Positions 41,801 through 49,327 of a stretch of DNA of 64,000 nt are shown in pieces (within the stretch, counting starts at the first letter, position 1; each line of letters begins with the position of its first letter). The DNA is taken from NCBI GenBank assembly GCA_017303875.1, contig JAFLBP010000009.1, forward strand, positions 1 through 64,000, given 5' to 3'. The position numbers and the translations under genes were made by a program. The notes below the pieces were generated by a model. That model had not been told where the DNA came from, made no database searches, and saw only the letters and a list, made by a program, of their open reading frames with translations. Origin of the DNA: Chitinophagales bacterium. GTDB taxonomy: Bacteria; Bacteroidota; Bacteroidia; Chitinophagales; Saprospiraceae.

Positions 41801-43636
41801 GTGGGCGAATACGCTAAAAAAATGGTGTATGACTATGTGGGTGCATTACGCTTTGTAGATGATTACTTTCAGTTGAATTATTCGTCGTTTTTAGGAAAAT
41901 ATTTTCCCGGAACACGTGGAACAGAAATCAAACGCAATATTACACCCGCAAAATACCGCCAATTATTTGAGTCGCTTTCTGAAATACAGCGCCAGGTTAT
42001 TGACGATTCGGTTAGCCCACATATTGTTGTAGCTGCCGGACCCGGCAGTGGAAAAACCAAAGTACTTACTCACAAGCTCGCAGCACTCTTGCTCTTGGAG
42101 GATGTTAAACATGAGCAATTGCTAATGCTCACCTTTTCAAGGGCAGCTGCAACGGAATTTAAAAAAAGATTAATTGGACTCATTGGTAACGCAGCCCTTT
42201 TTGTGGAAATCAAAACCTTTCATTCATATTGTTTTGACCTTTTAGGGCGTGTAGGTAACCTCGAAAAATCAGATAGTATTCTTCAAAATGCTATAACCAA
42301 CATCAGGAATGGCGAAATTGAAATCAACCGCATCACTAAAGCAGTGTTGGTTATTGATGAAGCACAGGATATGAATGCTGATGAATTTGCTTTGGTAAAG
42401 GTTTTAATGGAAAAGAATGAAGGCCTGCGCGTGATTGCAGTTGGTGATGACGACCAAAATATTTATGAATTCCGAGGATCTGATTCAGGCTACATGCGCC
42501 AACTCATAGATCAATTTAGAGCCAGTAAATACGAGCTCACAACGAACTACAGGAGCAGCCCGGAAATTGTTGCATTTGCCAATACTTTCGTCAAAGGTAT
42601 CAACACGCGGATGAAGATCAAAGAAATCTTACCCGCTCAAACGGCTGCAGGTCATTTGAAACTCGTTCATTATCAAAGTAAAAACCTAATCGTACCACTG
42701 GTAAGCGACTTGCTGGCTACCGATTTGAGCGGTACAACCTGTGTACTTACGAAAACCAATGAAGAAGCCGCTCAAATTACAGGATTACTGATTCAGCATG
42801 GTCGTCGAGCCAAACTTATCCAAAGTAATGACGAATTTGCACTTCATAATCTACTGGAGGTGCGTTTTTTTATAGATGCGTTAGGTACACCAACAACCAG
42901 CATCCTTCCTGAAAACTGGGAAACAGCTAAACGCACTGTGTACAATGAGTTTAAATCCAGCCCCAATTTTGAAATCGTAGTGAATTTGGTTAAAGACTTT
43001 CATGAAATTAATCCCAAAAGTAAGTATTGGTCTGATTTTCAAACTTTTGTGCGCGAATCAAAAATTGAAAATTTTTATCGGCAAGAAAATGATACCATTT
43101 TTGTCTCCACTATACATAAAGCCAAAGGACGTGAATTTGAGCATGTTTTTATCTTGTTAAATGATATTGATGACTCCAATGACGTAGCCAAACGGCAGAT
43201 TTATGTGGCATTGACTCGTGCCCAAAAAAGTCTGGTCATTCATACCAATACCGAAGCTTTCAATCATATCCACTTGCCGGATATGCAGCGTATTGAAAAC
43301 AGCGGAATATGGCAGGCTCCCCTCAAAATTGCCGTTCAACTTACCATGAGAGACATTAATCTCGGTTATTTTTCATATCATCAACAGCGTATTTCCGCGC
43401 TGACAAGTGGTCAGTACTTACAAATTCAATCCGAGGGTTTATCTGACTCAAGTGGCAAATTGATATTAAAATTTTCAAAAAAATTTCACGACCAAATTGA
43501 TCTTTATCAGCGTTCAGGTTATGCCATATCCGAAGCTAAGGTCAACTTTATTGTATATTGGACAAATAAAGAAACCGAAAAAGAGATTAAGGTGGTTTTG
43601 CCAGGATTGATTTTTGAGAAAAGATCAATCACTTAA
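38828..43636 (+). CDS. Three-part nuclease/helicase: DEDD exonuclease-like + RecQ + UvrD
   Basis: This 1602-residue protein carries two full helicase engines. Residues 1-170 resemble a DEDD 3'-5' exonuclease (FFDIETDWNG with Asp/Glu; GHNIFQHDLKFL; NNPLNDA in place of the usual HxxxxD). A CxxxxCxxC cluster (about 233-242) precedes the RecQ helicase: FPTGGGKS Walker A (about 287), FVVDEAHCFSAWGQ (about 385), VATSAFGMGVDK and QEAGRAGRDE (about 575). The middle third is helical, with winged-helix-like pieces. A UvrD-type SF1 helicase follows: AAGPGSGKT (about 1070), VIDEAQD, GDDDQNIYEFRG, TTNYRSSPEIV, STIHKAKGREFEHV, YVALTRAQKS. Every motor motif is intact. The gene is visibly more AT-rich than its neighbours, has its own promoter and no operon partner. 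DNA repair or anti-phage defence is plausible. Confidence 0.9.
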   Translation: MASIAFFDIETDWNGKNILDIGACYDDGRFFHENSLDRFSSFIKGVDFVCGHNIFQHDLKFLSSAITLAGITPENAIDTLVWSPLLFPQQPYHRLLKDDKLQTDAVNNPLNDAQKARALFHDEVVTFLQLDPGLKEIFYDLLHNQPSFLAFFSYLDYKPLNSDLAALIHAKFQTEICENSNIAYLSARYPIALAYALALIHCRSRFSLTPPWVLKNYPEVESVMANLRNKPCLEGCVYCRQRFDIFKGLKDFFGFDGYRVYDGQPLQENAVRAAIQNRSLLAVFPTGGGKSITFQVPALMNGLTMKALTVVISPLQSLMKDQVDNLERAGITEAVTINGLLDPIERAKSFERVANGSASLLYISPESLRSKTIEHLLLGRKIARFVVDEAHCFSAWGQDFRVDYLYIADFIKNLQEKKNLSDPIPVSCFTATAKQKVIEDICAYFREKLNLELDIFKASANRSNLHYKVFEKEGDDEKYNALRNLIEEKNCPTIVYVSRTRKASELAKRLAGDGFKALAFHGKMDATEKTENQDTFIKGDVQIMVATSAFGMGVDKKDVGLVIHFDISDSLENYVQEAGRAGRDEKIEADCYVLFSEDDLSKHFVLLNQTKLNIQEIKQIWDAIKFITKYRKSVSNSPLEIARRAGWDDSVSEIETRVITAIAALEEAGYLRRGQNMPRIYANSILSKTAQEAIDKIRKSARFDNERQRENAVRIIRKLFSSKSKAQATDTEAAESRIDYISDHLGIVKEEVIQIINLLREEKILADAKDLSAFIKRGEHKNRSLAIIENFRQIEQFLLTQFDENEREFSLKTLNEAAEVSECKGVSPQRIKTILNFWAIKNWIKRAQRNFSNQIIVVKTLNSRENLLQKLNQRHTLSCSIIDFLYEKSKITQAETGQTEEVLVEFSVLELKENFERLSGLFQLKTTPEAIEDALFYLSRIEAMKIEGGFMVVYNRLNIVRLEENNKIQYKNEDYQKLNQFYENKIQQIHIVGEYAKKMVYDYVGALRFVDDYFQLNYSSFLGKYFPGTRGTEIKRNITPAKYRQLFESLSEIQRQVIDDSVSPHIVVAAGPGSGKTKVLTHKLAALLLLEDVKHEQLLMLTFSRAAATEFKKRLIGLIGNAALFVEIKTFHSYCFDLLGRVGNLEKSDSILQNAITNIRNGEIEINRITKAVLVIDEAQDMNADEFALVKVLMEKNEGLRVIAVGDDDQNIYEFRGSDSGYMRQLIDQFRASKYELTTNYRSSPEIVAFANTFVKGINTRMKIKEILPAQTAAGHLKLVHYQSKNLIVPLVSDLLATDLSGTTCVLTKTNEEAAQITGLLIQHGRRAKLIQSNDEFALHNLLEVRFFIDALGTPTTSILPENWETAKRTVYNEFKSSPNFEIVVNLVKDFHEINPKSKYWSDFQTFVRESKIENFYRQENDTIFVSTIHKAKGREFEHVFILLNDIDDSNDVAKRQIYVALTRAQKSLVIHTNTEAFNHIHLPDMQRIENSGIWQAPLKIAVQLTMRDINLGYFSYHQQRISALTSGQYLQIQSEGLSDSSGKLILKFSKKFHDQIDLYQRSGYAISEAKVNFIVYWTNKETEKEIKVVLPGLIFEKRSIT

Positions 43637-45693
43637 TTTTTCACCACCTTCCAACTCGCCCCCGTTCCTGCGGCGCTTTCCATGCGAAGGAAATACACAC
43701 CAGCCGGCAAATCGCTCAGCGGCAGGCGCAGGTTGTACACGCCTGCTTCAAAACGACTGCCCGGTACCACAACCCGGCATAGTTTGCCAGCCTGATCGTA
43801 CAACAACACCCGGGCATCCGTGCCGCGACTAAAGCCCATTTGCACATACGCTACATCGCTCGCCGGATTGGGAAAGCAGGAAAAGATCTGCGCCACTGCG
43901 GCCTCGGGCGCACTGCTCACCCCAAAAGGTAGTGTAGGCGTTGGAATGTCCTGTTGCAGCTTGTCCGGCGCCGCATTGGTGCTGAGTTGCAGGCGGTTTG
44001 CCGCGTGCAAGGTGCGTGCCGCTGTACCGAATGTTGCGCTGCCGCCAGGTACCTGTACACTCGGAACGTAGTAAAAATCACCCTGCGCGGCCTCCGCTTT
44101 GAGGTCGAGCAAGGTGTAGCCGTGTCGGTCGAGGTCTACATATTTCAGGTGCGGATTGTAGTTGGCGTTGAAGAGCAGCGGAATGGGCTGGTTCAGGAAA
44201 GTTTCAAACTGTGTGGTCGTGGCAGCACCCACGGTTTCATCCAGGTTGGGCGAAGAAATGGAAGGCGTGCCGAACTCCACCGCCCAGGAGCCATCGCCGG
44301 TAGCCGGCGTATAACCCTCGCGGGTGGCAGCATTGTACAAATTGGGCTGCGGGATGTTGAAAAAGGACGGATTGGGATAGTTGACGGCCTGCTTGGTCAC
44401 GTCAAAGGCCCAGGAACAGTGCGAGTCGCCGGTAACGATTACTACATTGTCAATATCAGCATTCCGAATGGTATCCAGCAGGGCATTGCGCTGGGTGGGG
44501 TAGGACTCCCAGTTGTCAATAAATGCGTCTTCTGCTACGCGAATGGAGTCGATGTTGGCGGGATCGGGCTGCCCGTCGAAAGCACCGCCAGCAAAACCGA
44601 CATTAAAAGTGGAAAACAAGACCTGGTTGCCCAATACTTTCCAGCGCGCGCCGGATTGCTTCAGTCCGCCGACCAACCAGTTAAATTGCGCGGCACTAAT
44701 GATATTGCGAGGCGGATTGTCGGGCGTGTCGAAATGTGGCGGGGGCGCAACGCGGCCCTCAAGACGGGTATCAAGCATAAAAATATCGCAGAGGCCGCCG
44801 TAGCTGATTTTTCGGTACACCGAGCTGTCGGCCGCAGGCGCGCGCATGGGCATCCACTCATAGTATACTTTTTTGGAAACGGCCTTGCGCGTTGTCCAGG
44901 AGCCTTCGCCCGACTGGTGGTTCTGGGCGCCATCGGTATAGGAATCATTAGCCGACTCATGGTCGTCCCAGATGGTAATAAAGGTATGTTGCTGATGCAG
45001 GCGAATCAGATCCGGATCGAGGCGATACAGCGAGTAGCGGGTGCGGTAATCGGCTATGGTCAGGATTTCCGTGGCGGGTTCATTCACGCGATCGGGCAGG
45101 TTGAGGCCATAGGTGCCGGCGCCGTATTCATAAATATAATCGCCGAGGTGTAGCACAGCGTCGAGGTCGTTGCGCCCGGCGAGGCTGCGGTAGGCATTGA
45201 AATAGCCGGCTTCGTAATTGGAGCAGGACACGACGGCAAATTTGAGGTTATCTACCGCCTGATCGGGGCAGGTTTTGGCGCGCCCCACTAAGGAGTTTTG
45301 TCCATTGTATTCAAAATAATAGTAATAAGTGCTGCCGGGCGCGAGGTTTTGCACCTGAATATTTACCGTAAAATCGCGTGCTGCGTCGGTGCTCCAGCTG
45401 CCGTTTTGAACCGGCTGGCTAAAGGCGGTATCAAGGGCAAGGTACCAGTTGCCGGAAAGGGTATTTTGTCCGGCATCGGGCGTGATGCGCGTCCAGAGCA
45501 CTACACTGCTGGTGCCGGGGTCGCCGGAAGCAACGCCGTGGTAGAAAGGTTTAAGCGCCGGATCAAAACCGCTGCGGGCAGTGGTTTGCAGCGTTTGCGG
45601 GCGTTGTATTTGTTTAAGGTTTGGGGGGAAATGCTGGGCTGTGGCAATTTGAGCAGCTACCAAGAGCAATACAATAAGGGCAAACTGTTTCAT
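43633..45693 (-). CDS. PhoD-like phosphatase with type A T9SS sorting domain
   Basis: This 686-residue exported enzyme has a signal peptide (KQFALIVLLLVAAQIATAQ), a PhoD N-terminal beta domain (FYHGVASGDPGTSSVVLWTR) and a PhoD catalytic domain with metal sites in VVSCSNYEAGYFNAY, LHLGDYIYEYG, WDDHESANDSY and VTGDSHCSW. PhoD enzymes are Ca/Fe-dependent phosphodiester/monoester hydrolases that release phosphate. The last 80 residues (CFPNPASDVAYVQM, VYNLRLPLSDLPAGVYFLRM) form a T9SS type A sorting domain, so the enzyme is released or surface-anchored through the T9SS. Start 45693 is set by the signal peptide. Its 3' end overlaps that of the helicase gene by 4 bases. Confidence 0.92.
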   Translation of the reverse strand: MKQFALIVLLLVAAQIATAQHFPPNLKQIQRPQTLQTTARSGFDPALKPFYHGVASGDPGTSSVVLWTRITPDAGQNTLSGNWYLALDTAFSQPVQNGSWSTDAARDFTVNIQVQNLAPGSTYYYYFEYNGQNSLVGRAKTCPDQAVDNLKFAVVSCSNYEAGYFNAYRSLAGRNDLDAVLHLGDYIYEYGAGTYGLNLPDRVNEPATEILTIADYRTRYSLYRLDPDLIRLHQQHTFITIWDDHESANDSYTDGAQNHQSGEGSWTTRKAVSKKVYYEWMPMRAPAADSSVYRKISYGGLCDIFMLDTRLEGRVAPPPHFDTPDNPPRNIISAAQFNWLVGGLKQSGARWKVLGNQVLFSTFNVGFAGGAFDGQPDPANIDSIRVAEDAFIDNWESYPTQRNALLDTIRNADIDNVVIVTGDSHCSWAFDVTKQAVNYPNPSFFNIPQPNLYNAATREGYTPATGDGSWAVEFGTPSISSPNLDETVGAATTTQFETFLNQPIPLLFNANYNPHLKYVDLDRHGYTLLDLKAEAAQGDFYYVPSVQVPGGSATFGTAARTLHAANRLQLSTNAAPDKLQQDIPTPTLPFGVSSAPEAAVAQIFSCFPNPASDVAYVQMGFSRGTDARVLLYDQAGKLCRVVVPGSRFEAGVYNLRLPLSDLPAGVYFLRMESAAGTGASWKVVKN

Positions 45694-45796
45694 CGGAAAA
45701 TGATTAGAATGCCAAGGTACGGCCATGGCTGGCTTTCCGATATTAAATTAAAGGCAAATTTGACCACGGGGCTGCCCCCTTTCGAAATTATTCAAT

Positions 45797-47098
45797 TCAT
45801 GCCGTATGCAACTCTTCCTTAAACGGATGCCGCTGCACCCAGGTTTCCACGGGTTTGAAGCAATCCACCAATTTGCCGGCAAACTGATTGGCGAAGCTGT
45901 TTTGGTGGCGCACATAGCAGCAGTAAGCTACCGGTACTGCACCTACCGTGCTTTTGATTTCCAATGCCGTTCGTGCGAAATTGATATGCCGGCAACCCAT
46001 GTCAATGCCTACGCGCACAATGTCGTACAGCATATTTTGATACAGCTGCAAATCGTGGTTGAGTGCCGGTTCGTAGCCGATAAAATGCGCGTCGAGGGCG
46101 CCGTAATTATCAAAAGTGGTGAAAAATGCGATTAACTGCTCCTCCTGGAAAAAGCCGAATACCCGGAATTGTTCGGGCATCTGCCGTTTCAGGCCGGTAA
46201 AATAATCCGGATGCAACTGCACCATGTTGAACCCTGCGGTGTCGGCAATTTTTTGGTACAATGAAAACATGTTGGCGCTGTAACGCTGCACTTCGGCAAC
46301 GTTCATTTCGCGTTTTTGAACGGCATCGCCCATTTTTTTGAAAGCGCGTTTGGCGCGGGTACGATACTTGGTGCTCATGGCGCCGAGGTATTCCTCAAAA
46401 GTATGGAAAGGCAGTTCCATTTCCATACTGGGCTGAATGTCAAATTCCGTGTAGCCCTGTGTACGGGCGAAGGTGCCTGGTGTGGGGTTTTTAGGACAAA
46501 TATCTTTCAGCAGGATCACCGGCAGGCGCACGCCTTCCTGCTCCATGATTTTACCTACTTCACCAAGACTGTTTTCCAGCAGAGGCAAAAATTCTGTTTC
46601 CGACAGGATTTCCGGACGCACATACCAGGCGTTTTCTCCGGTAAACAACATGTTGCCGACAATCAGAATATCAGCCGAAACCTGCGTGGCAATTTTGCGC
46701 TTGAACCAGCGGGCTAATCCGGTAAAAAAGCAAGTAGTTTTTTCAGTCGGCTCCTCCTCCTTAATGCTCTGTGAGGCCTGGAAATATTGCATTTGGCAAA
46801 TGGCAACGCCAGCCGGGACCTCCCCTTTATAAAAAACCAAATAGCCCATTTGCATGCCTTCCGGCGGATGTTGCTCCAGTGCATGAAGGTAATTGCGTTG
46901 CAGAAACAGGTTATCGGTCGGTGCTGCCGCATCCCAATCGCGCGCGGCTGCGGCAATGCTGCGGTAAAAACGGAAGGTCACATTGGCCGTGGTGGCAGCT
47001 GCGGCCGTTTTAAGGGCGGGTTGGGAAATCATGCCGGTGGTGTTTTGCGCTGCTTCGCGGCAAAGGAAACGCAAAGGGTGCGGAATAGTTGTACTCAT
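45797..47098 (-). CDS. GNAT/FemAB-like acyltransferase
   Basis: The 433-residue cytoplasmic protein resembles the large GNAT-like group related to FemAB peptidoglycan aminoacyltransferases (two tandem GNAT folds). Support comes from LPFHTFEEYLGAMSTKYRTR (a typical SxxxRxRxR start of the second half), HPDYFTGLKRQMPEQFRVFG, and GYEPALNHDLQLYQNMLYD with MGCRHINFARTALEIK near the C-terminus. Acceptor unknown. Start 47098 overlaps the pyrophosphatase stop codon (ATGA), so the two are translationally coupled; an in-frame ATG at 47113 is rejected for that reason. Confidence 0.78.
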   Translation of the reverse strand: MSTTIPHPLRFLCREAAQNTTGMISQPALKTAAAATTANVTFRFYRSIAAAARDWDAAAPTDNLFLQRNYLHALEQHPPEGMQMGYLVFYKGEVPAGVAICQMQYFQASQSIKEEEPTEKTTCFFTGLARWFKRKIATQVSADILIVGNMLFTGENAWYVRPEILSETEFLPLLENSLGEVGKIMEQEGVRLPVILLKDICPKNPTPGTFARTQGYTEFDIQPSMEMELPFHTFEEYLGAMSTKYRTRAKRAFKKMGDAVQKREMNVAEVQRYSANMFSLYQKIADTAGFNMVQLHPDYFTGLKRQMPEQFRVFGFFQEEQLIAFFTTFDNYGALDAHFIGYEPALNHDLQLYQNMLYDIVRVGIDMGCRHINFARTALEIKSTVGAVPVAYCCYVRHQNSFANQFAGKLVDCFKPVETWVQRHPFKEELHTA

Positions 47099-47637
47099 GC
47101 TGGGATTTGCCACTTTTTTACTTCTTCGAGTGCGGCCTGCTCGTCGGCCCAGCCCATGAGGGTCATGGTGCCCAGCCCGTCGTAATACAGAAAAAAGGTT
47201 TCCAGAATATGCCGGATGGCGCTGTAACGCTGTTGAAAATCCTGCCAGTCGCGCACTTCAAGAATGCGCAGGGCGGGGTCGGCGGGGATGGCAAGCACCT
47301 TGTGATCCAGTTCGCCGAGGTCTTTGAGTTGCAGTAAACCAATTGGCACAATCTCTATAACCGTTCCGGTGGGCAAATGTTCAGCCAGCACCAAAGCATC
47401 GAGCGGATCGCCGTCGCCGCCACGCTCCTTATCCATTCGGGTATTGGGTACAAATCCGTAGTTGACGGGGTAGGGGAGGAATTCCACCATGCGCTGTTGG
47501 CCGTTGCGCATATCCGGTTCAAAGCGGCATTCCGTTTTGTTGTACTCGTATTTTCGGTTGGTGCCGGCCGGAATTTCCACAACCGCCCGCAGCAATCCTT
47601 GTTCGGAAAAAGAAGGCAATAACAGGTGATTCATCAT
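47095..47637 (-). CDS. ppa: Inorganic pyrophosphatase (family I)
   Basis: This 180-residue soluble enzyme hydrolyses pyrophosphate and so pulls biosynthetic reactions forward. Family I signatures are EIPAGTNRKYEYNK (substrate lysine), YPVNYGFVPNT and GDGDPLDALVL, the metal-binding D-x-D-P-x-D box. The start at 47637 (or the adjacent ATG 47634) gives the usual length; the frame extends upstream to 47721 without family similarity. A TATATTTA -7-like box at 47642-47649 would make a nearly leaderless message. It is coupled to the acyltransferase gene behind it. Confidence 0.95.
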   Translation of the reverse strand: MMNHLLLPSFSEQGLLRAVVEIPAGTNRKYEYNKTECRFEPDMRNGQQRMVEFLPYPVNYGFVPNTRMDKERGGDGDPLDALVLAEHLPTGTVIEIVPIGLLQLKDLGELDHKVLAIPADPALRILEVRDWQDFQQRYSAIRHILETFFLYYDGLGTMTLMGWADEQAALEEVKKWQIPA

Positions 47638-47905
47638 GGGGTAAATATACGAAAATTTGTGCCAATGTCTGCGCGCTCCGGCTGTGGTTTTTCGACAGGG
47701 GGTAGGGTTTGACAGATACAAACCGCTGATATTTAGCCAATTTTATACATTCAGCATGAATTTTCATAGCTGTTAAAATTTCATCCGTATATTTATTTTC
47801 GAGACGGTTCAGGTTGCTGTGCATGTGAGGTAGCCCGGGCTACCTGAAAAGTATAGTTAAATGAACCATCTTTTGCCTTTTCTTCACCTCCAAAAATTTG
47901 CAACC

Positions 47906-48817
47906 ATGCGAAATCGCTACATCCTGATCCTGCTACTCCTGTTCTGTGCAACGGTGCTGCTTACGGCGCAAACAGCACCACAAGACGCCGTCCAAAAATC
48001 CACCTGGCTACCCATCGTCAGCCCGGCCAATGAATGGACGGTCGCCCACTACGAACTCTTCCTTTCCTCCCGCCGCAAATACCGCTTCTCCAGCGATTCG
48101 GTGCTGCTCGGTGGCCAGTATTACCGCGAGCTGAAGTACGAAGACAGTTTTCTGGGCGCGCATTCCTCGGGCCGCTTTTACCGCGAAGCGCAGGGCGTGG
48201 TGACGCGCTACAACGGCCCGGTGGTGTACAACCTGAACCTCGGCGCGAGCGATACCCTGCCCGCCATTGATGCGCCCAATTACTTTACCCGGGCGGTGGC
48301 CTCGGTCGGCACGGTCATGTACAGCGACGGTATACCGCGAAAAACCATGCAGGTGTATTGCGCCGCCGACAGCACCGCGCCCCTGCATACTGTGGTGGAA
48401 GGTATGGGCAACCTGGAGGAGTTTTTCTTCAGCGAAATACAATGCATTAATCCGCTCGACGGCCCCACCGACCTGCTGGAATGTTTCAAGGTAAACGGCG
48501 AAACGCTGTACCTGAAGCCCGGCGCTTCCTGCGAGCTATCTGCAACCGAAGGGCCGGAGCAACTGCCCCGTGCGGCCGTGTTCCCCAATCCCGCCGATGA
48601 GCTGCTCAACATTACACTGCCTCAGCGCCATGCCGCAGCGGCGTATCGGGTGCTGATTTACCACGCTTCCGGGCAGCTGGCCCTCGATCAAACCCTTATG
48701 CCTGTTGCCGATGCCCTGCAAGTGCCTGTTTCAGCCCTTTCGCCGGGGGCTTACTACGGGCAGTTGCGCTGTGCTGATGGCCTCAGCTGGGTGTTTACGT
48801 TTGTAAGGGGGCGGTGA
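47906..48817 (+). CDS. Secreted protein with type A T9SS sorting domain
   Basis: This 303-residue cargo protein has a signal peptide (RNRYILILLLLFCATVLLTAQ) and an uncharacterised body (about residues 25-215) with several Tyr/Ser-rich beta segments (YELFLSSRRKYRF, GQYYRELKYEDSF, SGRFYREAQGVV). It closes with a T9SS type A domain (AAVFPNPADELLNITL; PVSALSPGAYYGQLR). The function of the body is unknown. Start 47906 is where the signal peptide begins; ATG 47861 is in frame upstream. A TATTTTCG -7-like box lies near 47790. Confidence 0.85.
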   Translation: MRNRYILILLLLFCATVLLTAQTAPQDAVQKSTWLPIVSPANEWTVAHYELFLSSRRKYRFSSDSVLLGGQYYRELKYEDSFLGAHSSGRFYREAQGVVTRYNGPVVYNLNLGASDTLPAIDAPNYFTRAVASVGTVMYSDGIPRKTMQVYCAADSTAPLHTVVEGMGNLEEFFFSEIQCINPLDGPTDLLECFKVNGETLYLKPGASCELSATEGPEQLPRAAVFPNPADELLNITLPQRHAAAAYRVLIYHASGQLALDQTLMPVADALQVPVSALSPGAYYGQLRCADGLSWVFTFVRGR

Positions 48818-49209
48818 TTATTCAAAGAGCTTGTCGAGGTGCTGAACTTGATTTCTACCAATAATTCCGGCGTGCCACGTTTTTGTTTGCCCCAAGGTGA
48901 TACTTCAGTAATAAAATCGGAGACCAATAGCTCCTCAATAGTACGCTGATACGTGCCGCTTGCCTGCTTCAGGCCAATTGCCTCCTGTATCTCGCTATGG
49001 CTTAATCCGTAGTTTTTTTCAGCCAATGCGCCTACAATTTGCTGATGTATGGCCGCATTTTTAAATAATGCCTGAAACAGGTTGTTGTATTCGTGGTACA
49101 AAATGCCGGTTGGCGCAAAACACAAACGCTCAATGGCCGCCGCAAAGCTTTCTCCCCGCCGGATTTGCTCTAAATAAAATGGAATACCGCCCAAGCTCAT
49201 GATAATCAT
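48754..49209 (-). pseudogene. C-terminal remnant of an AAA ATPase (ATPase_2/DUF234-like)
   Basis: The frame encodes about 120 residues matching the region after the ATPase core in the large Bacteroidota family of ATP-binding proteins: MSLGGIPFYLEQIRRGESF, CFAPTGILYHEYNNLF, NYGLSHSEIQEAIGL (a winged helix) and VSPWGKQKRGT. Full-length relatives have an N-terminal Walker A/B ATPase of about 230 residues and a longer C-terminus; both are missing. The remaining 40 codons are unrelated and run into the convergent T9SS gene. A stop codon lies 7 codons upstream of the ATG, just inside a perfect hairpin. I read it as a decayed gene fragment. Confidence 0.75.
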
Positions 49210-49212
49210 AGC

Positions 49213-49259
49213 TATAATTGGTAATAAGTATTAAAAATAAGGACTTATTACCAATTATA
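49213..49259. repeat. Perfect 17-bp inverted repeat
   Basis: TATAATTGGTAATAAGT (49213-49229) and its exact complement at 49243-49259 enclose a 13-base loop. It borders the truncated end of the AAA-ATPase remnant. Confidence 0.95.
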
Positions 49260-49263
49260 ATCC

Positions 49264-49310
49264 TATACCTGGAAATAAGTGTCATTTTCGGATAGATATT
49301 TCCAGGTATA
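49264..49310. repeat. Perfect 14-bp inverted repeat
   Basis: TATACCTGGAAATA (49264-49277) and its exact complement at 49297-49310 enclose a 19-base loop. It lies 4 bases from the first hairpin and 18 from the stop codon of the neighbouring T9SS gene. It lacks a U-tract, so it is not a standard terminator. Confidence 0.95.
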
Positions 49311-49327
49311 GCCTCCATTCCCGCCCC

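Noticed and set aside
43954..45153. Open frame of 399 codons antisense to the PhoD-like gene
   Set aside because: Shadow of a well-supported phosphatase gene; no family resemblance.
49264..49310. Rho-independent terminator for the secreted PKD gene
   Set aside because: Perfect stem but A/T-poor 3' flank without a U-tract on the minus strand.
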